Under the pieces are notes generated by a model. The model worked only from the letters and a program-made list of their open reading frames with translations, was not told where the DNA came from and searched no databases. A DNA stretch of 64,000 nucleotides from Pictodentalium vernedei (lineage: Eukaryota; Mollusca; Scaphopoda; Dentaliida; Dentaliidae): the NCBI GenBank assembly GCA_031216915.1, contig CM062289.1, forward strand, positions 61,883,741 through 61,947,740, read 5' to 3'. A program made the position numbers and the translations under genes. Positions 10,901 to 21,947 of this stretch are shown here, one piece after another. Every line of letters begins with the position of its first letter. The stretch's first letter is position 1.

Positions 10901-11720
10901 TTCGCGCTCCCCAATCGTCCACAGTCCGGTCCTGTATCACCGCCAAGACAGTCGACGACAGAAGATTTGGGTCACTATTCCCGGGCCCCTGGTCAACGAA
11001 TGGTGGTACAATGAATTCCTCGTCTCAAACCATGTCGTTGGTGTGTCACTTCGTGAAACCATCGACGCACTTGAACGAAGTATATATGGCTTTTATCGCG
11101 GCCTTAGTTAAGCACTCACAGCCCAGTTCAGACAGTAAAAGCTCCACGGAGGGTTTGTATCATCGATGGGTATCTCCAGTTGCCTAACCTGGCACACCTG
11201 ACCATCAGCAGGTTGGATTTCCTGAGTCATATTCAGAGGGTCGCTCGTCCCTTGTGAAACAAGAAAGAAATACAGTCCACTGGGCACAGACTCCGGACGA
11301 TCATCCACAAAAGCTTGTGTATTACAAACGCAATAAGAAACGCCGAAAGCTCAATCTCAGTGTGGGCTACAATATGTGCAGCATGTAACATCGAGATGTT
11401 CTCGTCCTTCGATGCTAAGACCGCACAGCAGTCTAGCGTAGACATGATACACAATAGTCGAGCACACTGCGAGAGAAACGCGTCACCCTTTTACATACAG
11501 CTCTCCTGCCTGATAGAGGTACCACTAAAGAGGATCTTTCTTTTCCTCCAAACCAACAAGCTAACTTGCAAAGGCAGAGGGGTGTTGCGCCAATATCTCT
11601 GCCTTAATGGATTCCATTGGCTTTCGAACAGTCAGATGCGTTACTTCCTTGTTTACAACTGAGGCGACAGCCAATAACTGGGCAAGCCATTCGGTTCATT
11701 TCTTTACCTTGAGATAACGT
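10900..11720 (-). pseudogene. Coding-like fossil, perhaps virus-like element part
   Basis: Both strands have longer open frames and higher GC than the flanks. The minus-strand segment around 11108-11308 reads like a folded protein. I cannot name a family. Because it adjoins repeat block R, whose other copy adjoins a Polinton capsid fossil, it may belong to the same kind of element. It is broken. Confidence 0.35.
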
Positions 11721-11827
11721 AATCTCCTGTGCTACAGCTGCCCAAAACAGCCGCTCTGTGAGCTTACGGTTAAATCTTTACAAAATGCAATGGTAGGCTT
11801 CCTTCTCACCTCGTCGGATTTAGACCC

Positions 11828-11858
<31 letters not shown>

Positions 11859-12410
11859 CTGCCACGGCTTATATATAGTGATATTATGTGACCTTGGTAG
11901 CTTAAGTAAGTTTCTTGCTGGCCGAAATCCCTTTCCATGATGAGTCTCCAACATGTCTCGCGCATCATATCGTTTAGATGTTGAATCTAAATTCTAAGAT
12001 TGACTGGCCCAGATAAGACTTCACACTAAAGCCGCATTCGGAACCCTCGAATCACGCCCCAGCAAATTGTTTGCAGCATTTCTTAAACTACGAGTGGTCC
12101 AGGAATTTTATTTTTTGTAGGCGCAGTAATCCGCCTCCATCATCGCAAGATACAAAGGCAAGCAGACTTCTCCATCTCATATCCGCATCAGCTGATGATA
12201 ATAAAACTCCATTTGACGTTGTCGTACTCAAATGAATAGTTACATTTTTCCCCTAATTGAAAATTGAATGGAATCCGGCAAATAGTTCAAACCAGAATCG
12301 AACCTAGAATCGAATCCGATTCACAGCTGTATCGATATTGTGGTCGTTGTACTAGTGTCATTGTGCGAGTTACCTCCCATGTTAACCCAGTATCAAAATA
12401 ATTATGTACA
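11720..12410. other. No gene; C run and CA microsatellite
   Basis: Contains a C run followed by a CA dinucleotide repeat at about 11826-11860. Otherwise I see nothing I can support. Confidence 0.5.
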
Positions 12411-12417
12411 TTTCGAA

Positions 12418-12531
12418 GATAATGGATTGTAACAAAATCACACGCGGAATGGAGTTATCAGCCAAATTATGACTTTCAAATTTTATGCACAAGATACAAG
12501 TCATGTTTCAACCAATAGACTTTATGATATT
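12418..12531 (-). mobile_element. MITE family A, half copy beside the array
   Basis: The sequence from GGATTGTAACAAAATCACAC to CAACCAATAGAC matches the right half of the 6587-6847 element in inverted orientation, at lower identity. It stops where the tRNA-like array begins. Confidence 0.65.
12517..12531 (+). repeat. Left flanking direct repeat of the array
   Basis: AGACTTTATGATATT here is repeated without change at 18040-18054, on the other side of the 5.5-kb array. A 15-bp perfect duplication is the size expected from LINE-type target-primed insertion. Confidence 0.6.
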
Positions 12532-13107
12532 ATTCATCAGATAGTTGCATCTAAGCACTTAATTCTACGAACTGCACCTCAGAAGAAATCAGCGACAGTA
12601 CTTGTCTTTTTCAAATTTCTCGGATGCCATAGAATTAAGAAAGGACGCTGGTTTTGTTTACATTGGCATGGCGGGGGTTCGAACCCACGCCGAGAGAGTT
12701 TCCTTCGGCACCAACCGCCTAGCGAAACTATACTCAACCACGCACACCACTCGGCCACCGACAGACCCCAAAAAGGGAATGCTAGTTAACCAAGTATATA
12801 CGAATCTAGTACAGAACACACGGAATACTCAATTATTTAATTATTCATCAGATAGTTGCATCTAAGCACTTAATTCTACGAACTGCACCTCAGAAGAAAT
12901 CAGCGACAGTACTTGTCTTTTTCAAATTTCTCGGATGCCATAGAATTAAGAAAGGACGCGGGTTTTGTTTACATTGGCATGGCGGGGGTTCGAACCCACG
13001 CCGAGAGAGTTTCCTTCGGCACCAACCGCCTAGCGAAACTATACTGAACCACGCACACCACTCGGCCACCGACAGACCCCAAAAAGGGAATGCTAGTTAA
13101 CCAAGTT
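12532..13107 (-). repeat. Two inverted units of the 311-bp tRNA-like repeat
   Basis: Two units lie in minus orientation, each holding the reverse complement of the tRNA-like head (GGTTCGAACCCACGCCGAGA, then ACCACTCGGCCACC). The first unit starts inside the repeat at ATTCATCAGATAG. The second ends at TTAACCAAG and meets the first plus-strand unit across about 10 bases at 13107-13117, producing an inverted junction. Confidence 0.95.
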
Positions 13108-13116
13108 ACCAGGGGT

Positions 13117-16100
13117 ACTGTCGCTGATTTCTTCTGAGGTGCAGTTCGTAGAATTAAGTGCTTATATGCAACTATCTGATGAATAATTAAATAATTGAGT
13201 ATTCCGTGTGTTCTGTACTGGATTCGTATATACTTGGTTAACTAGCATTCCCTTTTTGGGGTCTGTCGGTGGCCGAGTGGTGTGTGTGGTTCAGTATAGT
13301 TTCGCTAGGCGGTTGGTGCCGAAGGAAACTCTCTCGGCGTGGGTTCGAACCCCCGTCATGCCAATGTAAACAAAACCAGCGTCCTTTCTTAATTCTATGG
13401 CATCCGAGAAATTTGAAAAAGACAAGTACTGTCGCTGATTTCTTCTGAGGTGCAGTTCGTAGAATTAAGTGCTTAGATGCAACTATCTGATGAATAATTA
13501 AATAATTGAGTATTCCGTTTGTTCTGTACTGGATTCGTATATACTTGGCTAACTAACATTTCCTTTTTGGGGTCTGTCGGTGGCCGAGTGGTGTGCGTGG
13601 TTCAGTATAGTTTCGCTAGGCTAGGCAGTTGGTGCCGAAGGAAATTCTCTCGGCGTGGGTTCGAACCCCCGCCATGCCAATGTAAACAAAACCAGCGTCC
13701 TTTCTTAATTCTATGGCATCCGAGAAATTTGAAAAAGACAAGTACTGTCGCTGATTTCTTCTGAGGTGCAGTTCGTAGAATTAAGTGTTTAGATGCAATT
13801 ATCTGATGAATAATTAAATAATTGAGTATTCCGTGTGTTCTGTACTGGATTCGTATATACTTGGTTAACTAGCATTCCCTTTTTGGGGTCTGTCGGTGGC
13901 CGAGTGGTGTGCGTGGTTCAGTATAGTTTCGCTAGGCGGTTGGTGCCGAAGGAAACTCTCTCGGCGTGGGTTCGAACCCCCGCCATGCCAATGTAAACAA
14001 AACCAGCGTCCTTTCTTAATTCTATGGCATCCGAGAAATTTGAAAAAGACAAGTTCCGTCGCTGATTTCTTCTGAGGTGCAGTTCGTAGAATTAAGTGCT
14101 TAGATGCAACTATCTGATGAATAATTAAATAATTGAGTATTCCGTGTGTTCTGTACTGGATTCGTATATACTTGGTTAACTAGCATTCCCTTTTTGGGGT
14201 CTGTCGGTGGCCGAGTGGTGTGCGTGGTTCAGTATAGTTTAGCTAGGCGGTTGGTGCCGAAGGAAACTCTCTCGGCGTGGGTTCGAACCCCCGCCATGCC
14301 AATATAAACAAAACCAGCGTCCTTTCTTAATCCTATGGCATCCGAGAAATTTGAAAAAGACAAGTACTGTCGCTGATTTCTTCTGAGGTACAGTTCGTAG
14401 AATTAAGTGCTTAGATGCAACTATCTGATGAATAATTAAATAATTGAGTATTCCGTGTGTTCTGTACTGGATTCGTATATACTTGGTTAACTAGCATTCC
14501 CTTTTTGGGGTCTGTCGGTGGCCGAGTGGTGTGCGAGGTTCAGTATAGTTTCGCCAGGCGGTTGGTGCCGAAGGAAACACTCTCGGCGTGGGTTCGAACC
14601 CCCGCCATGCCAATGTAAACAAAATCAGCGTCCTTTCTTAATTCTATGGCATCCGAGAAATCTGAAAAAGACAAGTTCTGTCGCTGATTTCTTCTGAGGT
14701 GCAGTTCGTAGAATTAAGTGCTTAGATGCAACTATCTGATGAATAATTAAATAATTGAGTATTCCGTGTGTTCTGTACTGGATTCGTATATACTTAGTTA
14801 ACTAGCATTCCCTTTTTGGGGTCTGTCGGTGGCCGAGTGGTGTGCGTGGTTCAGTATAGTTTCGCTAGGCGGTTGGTGCCGAAGGAAACTCTCTCGGCGT
14901 GGGTTCGAACCCCCGCCATGCCAATGTAAACAAAACCAGCGTCCTTTCTTAATTCTATGGCATCCGAGAAATTTGAAAAAGACAAGTACTGTCGCTGATT
15001 TCTTCTGAGGTGCAGTTCGTAGAATTAAGTGCTTAGATGCAACTATCTGATGAATAATTAAATAATTGAGTATTCCGTGTGTTCTGTACTGGATTCGTAT
15101 ATACTTGGTTAACTAGCATTCCCTTTTTGGGGTCTGTCGGTGGCCGAGTGGTGTGCGTGGTTCAGTATAGTTTCGCTAGGCGGTTGGTGCCGAAGGAAAC
15201 TCTCTCGGCGTGGGTTCGAACCCCCGCCATGCCAATGTAAACAAAACCAGCGCCCTTTCTTAATTCTATGGCATCCGAGAAATTTGAAAAAGACAAGTAC
15301 TGTCGCTGATTTCTTCTGAGGTGCAGTTCGTAGAATTAAGTGCTTAGATGCAACTATCTGATGAATAATTAAATAATTGAGTACTCCGTGTGTTCTGTAC
15401 TGGATTCGTATATACTTGGCTAACTAGCATTCCTTTTTTGGGGTTTGTCGGTGGCCGAGTGGTGTGCGAGGTTCAGTATAGTTTCGCTAGGCGGTTGGTG
15501 CCGAAGGAAACTCTCTCGGCGTGGGTTCGAACCCCCGCCATGCTAATGAAAACAAAACCAGCGTCCTTTCTTAATTCTATGGCATCCGCTAAATTTGAAA
15601 AAGACAAGTTCTGTCGCTGATTTCTTCTGAGGTGCAGTTCGTAGAATTAAGTGCTTAGATGCAACTATCTGATGAATAATTAAATAATTGAGTATTCCGT
15701 GTGTTCTGTACTGGATTCGTATATACTTGGTTAACTAGCATTCCCTTTTTGGGGTCTGTCGGTGGCCGAGTGGTGTGAGTGGTTCAGTATAGTTTCGCTA
15801 GGCGGTTGGTGCCGAAGGAAACTCTCTCGGCGTGGGTTCGAACCTCCGCCATGCCAATGTAAACAAAACCAGCGTCCTTTCTTAATTCTATGGCATCCGA
15901 GAAATTTGAAAAAGACAAGTACTGTCGCTGATTTCTTCTGAGGTGCAGTTCGTAGAATTAAGTGCTTAGATGCAACTATCTGATGAATAATTAAATAATT
16001 GAGTATTCCGTGTGTTCTGTACTGGATTCGTATATACTTGGTTAACTAGCATTCCCTTTTTGGGGTCTGTCGGTGGCCGAGTGGTGTGCGTGGTTCAGTA

Positions 16101-18040
16101 TAGTTTCGCTAGGCGGTTGGTGCCGAAGGAAACTCTCTCGGCGTGGGTTCGAACCCCCGTCATGCCAATGTAAACAAAACCAGCGTCCTTTCTTAATTCT
16201 ATGGCATCCGAGAAATTTGAAAAAGACAAGTACTGTCGCTGATTTCTTCTGAGGTGCAGTTCGTAGAATTAAGTGCTTAGATGCAACTATCTGATGAATA
16301 ACTAAATAATTGAGTATTCCGTGTGTTCTGTACTGGATTCGTATATACTTGGTTAACTAGCATTCCCTTTTTGGGGTCTGTCGGTGGCCGAGTGGTGTGC
16401 GTGGTTCAGTATAGTTTCGCTAGGCGGTTGGTGCCGAAGGAAACTCTCTCGGCGTGGGTTCGAACCCCCGCCATGCCAATGTAAACAAAACCAGCGTCCT
16501 TTCTTAATTCTGTGGCATCCGAGAAATTTGAAAAAGACAAGTTCTGTCGCTGATTTCTTCTGAGGTGCAGTTCGTGGAATTAAGTGCTTAGATGCAACTA
16601 TCTGATGAATAATTAAATAATTGAGTATTCCGTGTGTTCTGTACTGGATTCGTGTATACTTGGTTAACTAGCATTCCCTTTTTGGGGTCTGCCGGTGGCC
16701 GAGTGGTGTGAGTGGTTCAGTATAGTTTCGCTAGGCGGTTGGTGCCGAAGGAAACTCTCTCGGCGTGGGTTCGAACCTCCGCCATGCCAATGTAAACAAA
16801 ACCAGCGTCCTTTCTTAATTCTATGGCATCCGAGAAATTTGAAAAAGACAAGTACTGTCGCTGATTTCTTCTGAGGTGCAGTTCGTAGAATTAAGTGCTT
16901 AGATGCAACTATCTGATGAATAATTAAATAATTGAGTATTCCGTGTGTTCTGTACTGGATTCGTATATACTTGGTTACTTAGCATTCCCTTTTTGGGGTC
17001 TGTCGGTGGCCGAGTGGTGTGCGTGGTTCAGTATAGTTTCGCTAGGCGGTTGGTGCCGAAGGAAACTCTCTCGGCGTGGGTTCGAACCCCCGTCATGCCA
17101 ATGTAAACAAAACCAGCGTCCTTTCTTAATTCTATGGCATCCGAGAAATTTGAAAAAGACAAGTACTGTCGCTGATTTCTTCTGAGGTGCAGTTCGTAGA
17201 ATTAAGTGCTTAGATGCAACTATCTGATGAATAATTAAATAATTGAGTATTCCGTGTGTTCTGTACTGGATTCGTATATACTTGGTTAACTAGCATTCCC
17301 TTTTTGGGGTCTGTCGGTGGCCGAGTGGTGTGCGTGGTTCAGTATAGTTTCGCTAGGCGGTTGGTGCCGAAGGAAACTCTCTCGGCGTGGGTTCGAACCC
17401 CCGCCATGCCAATGTAAACAAAACCAGCGTCCTTTCTTAATTCTATGGCATCCGAGAAATTTGAAAAAGACAAGTACTGTCGCTGATTTCTTCTGAGGTG
17501 CAGTTCGTAGAATTAAGTGCTTAGATGCAACTATCTGATGAATAATTAAATAATTGAGTATTCCGTGTGTTCTGTACTGGATTCGTATATACTTGGTTAA
17601 CTAGCATTCCCTTTTTGGGGTCTGTCGGTGGCCGAGTGGTGTGCGTGGTTCAGTATAGTTTCGCTAGGCGGTTGGTGCCGAAGGATACTCTCTCGGCGTG
17701 GGTTCGAACCCCCGCCATGTCAATGTAAACAAAACCAGCGTCCTTTCTTAATTCTATGGCATCCGAGAAATTTGAAAAAGACAAGTACTGTCGCTGATTT
17801 CTTCTGAGGTGCAGTTCGTAGAATTAAGTGCTTAGATGCAACTATCTGATGAATAATTAAATCATTGAGTATTCCGTGTGTTCTGTACTGGATTCGTATA
17901 TACTTGGTTAACTAGCATTCCCTTTTGGGGGTCTGTCGGTGGCCGAGTGGTGTGCGTGGTTCAGTATAGTTTCGCTAGGCGGTTGGTGCCGAAGGAAACT
18001 CTCTCGGCGTGGGTTCGGACCACCGCCATGCCAATGTAGA
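13117..18040 (+). repeat. Tandem array of 16 class-II-tRNA-like SINE units
   Basis: The head GTCTGTCGGTGGCCGAGTGG recurs at 13261, 13572, 13888, 14199, 14510, 14821, 15132, 15443, 15754, 16065, 16376, 16687, 16998, 17309, 17620 and 17931, a period of 311 bp with one 316-bp step. Each head has an A box (TGGCCGAGTGGT), a variable-arm stem GCCGA...TCGGC as in Leu/Ser tRNAs, and a B box (GGGTTCGAACCCC). Acceptor and anticodon stems are poor, so it is tRNA-derived and not a working tRNA. About 200 bp of AT-rich tail links the heads. Units differ at only a few positions, implying recent amplification or homogenisation. The last unit stops just after the tRNA-like head. Open frames crossing the units are not genes. 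Confidence 0.95.
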
Positions 18041-18054
18041 CTTTATGATATTTT
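18040..18054 (+). repeat. Right flanking direct repeat of the array
   Basis: AGACTTTATGATATT, identical to 12517-12531. Its last bases also begin the neighbouring 49-bp minisatellite (TGATATTTTA), so part of the match could have another origin. Confidence 0.55.
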
Positions 18055-18225
18055 ATTGTATGTATAGTTTACCTGGTCCTACCCAAATCAGTCCTGATAT
18101 TTTATTTTATGTGTAGTTCGCCAAGTCCTATCCAAATCAATCCTGATATTTTATTGTATGTGCAGTACGCCAAGTCCTATCCAAATCAGTCCTGATATTT
18201 TGGTGTATGTATAGTTTCCGCAGAT
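18047..18225. repeat. 49-bp minisatellite, 3.5 copies
   Basis: Units start TGATATTTTATTGTATGT at 18047, 18095, 18144 and 18193 and contain CCAAGTCCTATCCAAATCA. It lies between the array and the transporter exon. Confidence 0.85.
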
Positions 18226-18281
18226 ACTGTCATAGACTATTCATGGACATTTGTTTATCTCAACATATTAACGATACTTAC

Positions 18282-18414
18282 CTGTTGATGAAAAATATTG
18301 TCATCAACCTTCCAGGAAGTTCCCCGCACCCATTTAGAAAGATGTTGAGATTACCACAAAGTGCAACCACCCCAAACGTAACACCGTAAAAAAGCATGCC
18401 CAATTATAAAAAAG
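18282..18414 (-). pseudogene. SLC22-type transporter, middle exon with frame lesion
   Basis: On the minus strand a good acceptor (AATTTTATATAG) opens a 133-nt exon that closes at AACAG|GTAAGT, phase 2. The second part reads FYGVTFGVVALCGNLNIFLN, then GCGELPGRLMTIFFINR, which matches the middle helices of SLC22 transporters (YYG, an asparagine-rich stretch, then GxxExPxxxxxxxxxxR). The first bases read YNW in another frame, where the family has a conserved YNW or FNW just before YYG, and the FYG frame meets TAA near the exon start. So the exon has a small deletion or frameshift, unless this is a sequence error. It could belong with the terminal exon at 5105-5311, same strand, with the intervening exons missing or unseen. 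Family assignment is firm, activity is doubtful. Confidence 0.75.
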
Positions 18415-18849
18415 CTATATAAAATTGATTAAAAAGAAATATTGAGTTTTGAAAACACGTGCAATACTTACTACGTAAATATATTACAAAACATGACAAA
18501 CAAATCTTGTCATTTTGCTTATTTTTATTCATATTTAAGTGCGCTAATATATTAAGTGTACCTGACTTTTAAAAGCTGGGATGACTGCTTTATTATCAAA
18601 TATCACTCTAGGTGTTTTATGAGTTATAGGATGTTTAGTTGACAAATATAATTCATACCATGCATGTCAAAGTACCGCCGGTATCAACATAACCAGTACC
18701 GGGACGCGACAGAGCCTGTCCCATCGAAACCGGTACCAGTACCGAGACAAGTCAACACTTAGGTGACATCACAGTCAGATGGGAAAAATTCGTATTTAAA
18801 CCCACCCAGTCCCCAAAATCGCAAAGACAAACATGGTATCGTATCAATT

Positions 18850-18932
18850 ATTCTGCGGCGACATCAAAGTAATCATAACGCACGAACACCGTGCTTTATG
18901 ATTACTTTGATGCCGCCACAGAATAATTTCTT
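18850..18932. repeat. Hairpin inside the hAT MITE
   Basis: The arms of about 34 bp read ATTATTCTGCGGCGACATCA and its near-complement, with a short loop. Confidence 0.8.
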
Positions 18933-19100
18933 TGAAGGAGCCGATGATGGTGCTTTCATTGTCTTAATGCCACGTTTGGAAAATTAAAATGGTCGGCCTT
19001 ATCGAGGTGGTGGTGCAGACAGAACATGCCCCTTCAGGGTGTTTTGATATGTTCCGTCGAAAATAAGCCGAAAGTATGTCGTGTAAATGTGCCATACACA

Positions 19101-19173
19101 ATTTGTCACCTGAGTTCCAATGTGTTCTATGTGCCTGTAGGCACATAGAACACATTGGAACTCAGGGGACAAA
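19101..19173. repeat. Compact 66-70 nt hairpin, family S
   Basis: The arms TGAGTTCCAATGTGTTCTAT and complement surround a loop of a few bases. Close relatives sit at 21844-21911 and 42951-43018, and a variant series at 38705-38772 and 52335-52401. Confidence 0.9.
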
Positions 19174-19834
19174 TTATTAGCCCGTTTACCCTTCAGCTAG
19201 GAATTTCCCCATAAAATAATTTTGTCCCGGTACCGGCGGGATAAAAGCTTCAGTACCGGTGCCGGTTCGAGCATGAGGAAACCAGCGGTACTGGTTGACA
19301 TGCCTAATTCATACAGTGCACACAGACAGCAGTACAAGATGAGCAGACACGCCATTTAATAATAATTTTTCTTTCCACATTGCCATGCTACAATATACAT
19401 GTGTTGATGGTTCGTCATGCAAGTTTCGCTTATACTGCGCACGGGAGCCCTAGAACATTGACTTCCCTGGTGCCGAATAATGTGACCAAACAAACACCAT
19501 ATCAACACCAAGACGCCCAAAGTCGAGCCTACGTGTCCCCAGTGTTGTACACTATGAGTTCTGACACCAGTGGCTTTGATTTCAGTAATCTGGACTATTA
19601 TAACACGTTCACTATAATTAAAATGTAAATTTGTAAATTTGAACTGCCCAAAATGCCAAGGCAAAACACGTAAACGGGGACGCTGCACTATATTTTCCAT
19701 ATAGTTTTAATTATAGTGAGTGAATGTGTTGTATCCGGTTGTACAACACTTGAATATAAGCAAATGTTAGACCTTGATAGTCAATAAATTCATCGATTAC
19801 CAGACTGGTAAGAGTAAACGTCCAAGTTTCTCTC

Positions 19835-20233
19835 TAGGGGCGGACTGGGACTAAAACGTTGCCGGAAAACGTAATAAGGAGCCACCCGAGCCTGAAAAAG
19901 AAAATTGATTTTTCGAACCGAAAGAACACGGCTTGCTTGCATCCCAGCGATAAATGGCTGTCCAGATAGAAGACATTTTCGATAGCATTTGTTGCATCAT
20001 ATTTGTCGCTCATTTGGAAAAAGTCTTTCCACCAAAGTGGGCTCCAGACTCATCAGGCCATCCATAGTTCGGCCCAATGTGAGAAAACTTTGATTTTTTC
20101 GAACTGAAAGAACGCTGTTTCCTAGCATCTGACCGATAAATGGCAGACTAGACTGCTGGTATATCGAAATGTCCTCTCTGTGGACTGCCACTAGGGCAAT
20201 ATCCCGGAGGACCTTACTGCCAATCCGCCTCTA
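19835..20233. mobile_element. hAT-type MITE
   Basis: TTTCTCTC occurs at 19827-19834 and again at 20234-20241 as an 8-bp target duplication. The ends TAGGGGCGGACTGGGACT and AATCCGCCTCTA are inverted repeats of the kind seen in hAT elements. The inside carries an internally repeated TTTTTCGAACCGAAAGAACA-like block twice and no coding sequence. Confidence 0.85.
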
Positions 20234-20454
20234 TTTCTCTCGGAGCGAAACACATCCGTTATTTCCTAATAGAAGTGTTAACGTTCGCCTTTGTTCTAAT
20301 TATCTTTTTAAACAGTTGCATAACGCACTAAGGAATGCGACTTTTGCAGAACACTGGGAATCCGAAAAGTTTGTGTATTTACTCTTTTTGATTATTTCCA
20401 TCAAAGATGCGTTTCTATTTTTTTTTTCATTTTGAGGAGGGGGGGGGGTATTAT

Positions 20455-20606
20455 AATCCCTGATGGGTACTGGTGTGGAATGGGAAAATCTCACCCGAGG
20501 GCAAGATATTTGGGTCAGACACGAGGCTTGCCGAGTGTCTGGACCAAATATCTTGTCCCGAGGGTGAGATTTTCCCATCCCACACCCGTACCCATCAAGG
20601 ATTATT
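20455..20606. repeat. Foldback of about 150 bp
   Basis: The arms of about 68 bp run from AATCCCTGATGGGTACTGGT to ACCCATCAAGGATT, around a TTGCC loop. Arm mismatches are few. Confidence 0.85.
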
Positions 20607-21041
20607 TTTCTCCCCACCATACAGCGGTTACGTTTGCCAGAGTTAATCGGCGGTCACGTCCTGATATAATCAACTCATTTGGTATTCGTTGTTTTGAAAA
20701 ACTAATGACACCATCGGAAAGAGCATGCACAAGTTATGTATATACCAAAGGTATATACCTCGAAATCGATTAGGAACGGTGGCATCTTGGGGTTTAAAGA
20801 GTTTTAGAGCATCAAACTTTGATCACACGGCATTCCGATGACGTCAATATGAATAAGTTGGTAGCAAGAAACTGATACGATATGCATAACGTCATAATAA
20901 CGTTATAAATGTATAACGTCACGTGGGTGGGGGTGGGATACACCTGTCTCTCCCTGCTATCTCACCCTGGACAGACGTATGTTACACATGCAGTGTGGGG
21001 GGGATTTTTATATTAGAAAATGTTTCAAATGTTTATGAAAA

Positions 21042-21260
21042 TTAACGTTAAAATGATTAAGTAGAATTTACGATACGAGAAAAGCAACCGTCTCGATTTG
21101 CCGACTCAACAGCCAGAACACGACACCCCGAGGTAGCAATGATCGCAAAGGATCTGGCGCTAGTTGATGTCTCCCTGGGTGAGTTATTAACCACTAAAAT
21201 CGGCCTCTGGCTTGGCAACGTTAAAATCATTAAGTTGATGTTACGATACGAAACAATGCC
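21042..21260 (+). mobile_element. Polinton-like capsid gene fossil, small piece
   Basis: Around 21090-21225 the sequence resembles the C-terminal part of Polinton/Maverick major capsid proteins and is similar at DNA level to 31540-31620. It is a short broken fragment and looks old. It sits between two imperfect direct repeats of about 33 bp (21042-21080 and 21221-21258), which may mark how it arrived. Confidence 0.6.
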
Positions 21261-21514
21261 TGTCCAGAAGTTGTGTGCGGCAAAAACGTATCCAATCGTT
21301 CACTGCTACAAAATGATTACTGTAACGTGCGCTTTTTCAATACAAAATGTACACACAGGGATTGGCAGGGGACGGTTGTGTCTACCCTCGAAATTCTAAC
21401 TGCACTCCTGCGACTGTGTGCAGCAGCAGAATTTCCAACTTTAGGAGAGTCCACCCTTAGGTGGAATTTTTCCGACTGCTACCTCAGAATTCCCAACTTT
21501 TGGGGAACTCAATT

Positions 21515-21911
21515 TGTCCCCATAACCCGATAAATTGTGTCTTTTGATTGGTCAGAATGCATTGGACAAATAGCCATGGCAATGAATGCTCCCAACATCC
21601 AAAGTACATGAGAAAAGCGTGCAACATCCAGGATATATGGGCACGCGAATCATCGGGGATATATGGTTTAAATGAAAGCTTTGAGCATTCACTCACCTCG
21701 GTATAAATATCGAACCAAAAAACATGAAAATAATCACAAATATCATCAGATTTCCGACAATTCGATCACATTTTGCCGTCAAAAATCACATAGTCGAGTA
21801 ATTAAATGAAACAACTTGAGAAAAATAAAATAAGAGCAAATATCGTCCCGTGAGTTCCAATGTATTCTATGTGCCAGCAGGCACAGAGAACACATTAGAA
21901 TTCAGGGGACG
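21515..21911 (-). mobile_element. Dispersed repeat E, with family S hairpin at its end
   Basis: The same 370-400 bp sequence is found in plus orientation at 35282-35655 and partly at 39660-39875. Shared words include GGATTCTGACCAATCA, TTTAAACCATATA and ATATGATCGAATTGT (read on the strand of the 35-kb copy). The family S hairpin at 21844-21911 forms one end. Terminal repeats are not clear, so the class is open. Confidence 0.75.
21844..21911. repeat. Compact hairpin, family S
   Basis: The arms GTGAGTTCCAATGTATTCTA and near-complement have a GCCAGCAGGC apex. Confidence 0.85.
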
Positions 21912-21947
21912 GTGCGTCAACAAAATACTGTTTACTTGTTTCCTTAA

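Larger units (their letters stand above)
18658..19305. mobile_element. hAT-type MITE with two internal hairpins
   Basis: The 8-bp direct repeat AATTCATA flanks it at 18650-18657 and 19306-19313. The ends resemble each other in inverted orientation (CATGCATGTCAA and TTGACATGCCT), followed inside by GGTACCGGTACT-rich sequence, a composition typical of hAT ends. It holds two hairpins, at 18850-18932 and 19101-19173, and no coding sequence. Confidence 0.85.

Noticed and set aside
13519-17185. Repeated open frames starting MFCTGFVYTWL across the array
   Set aside because: They are the same stretch of the 311-bp tRNA-like unit read in one frame. They end where units differ and have no protein features.
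13261-18030. A cluster of real tRNA genes
   Set aside because: A and B boxes and a variable-arm stem are present, but the acceptor and anticodon stems do not pair. tRNA-derived repeat is the better call.
20300-20773. Overlapping frames around 20.4 kb with GMGKSHPR on both strands
   Set aside because: They are caused by the 150-bp foldback. GMGKSHPR is not a P-loop in context.
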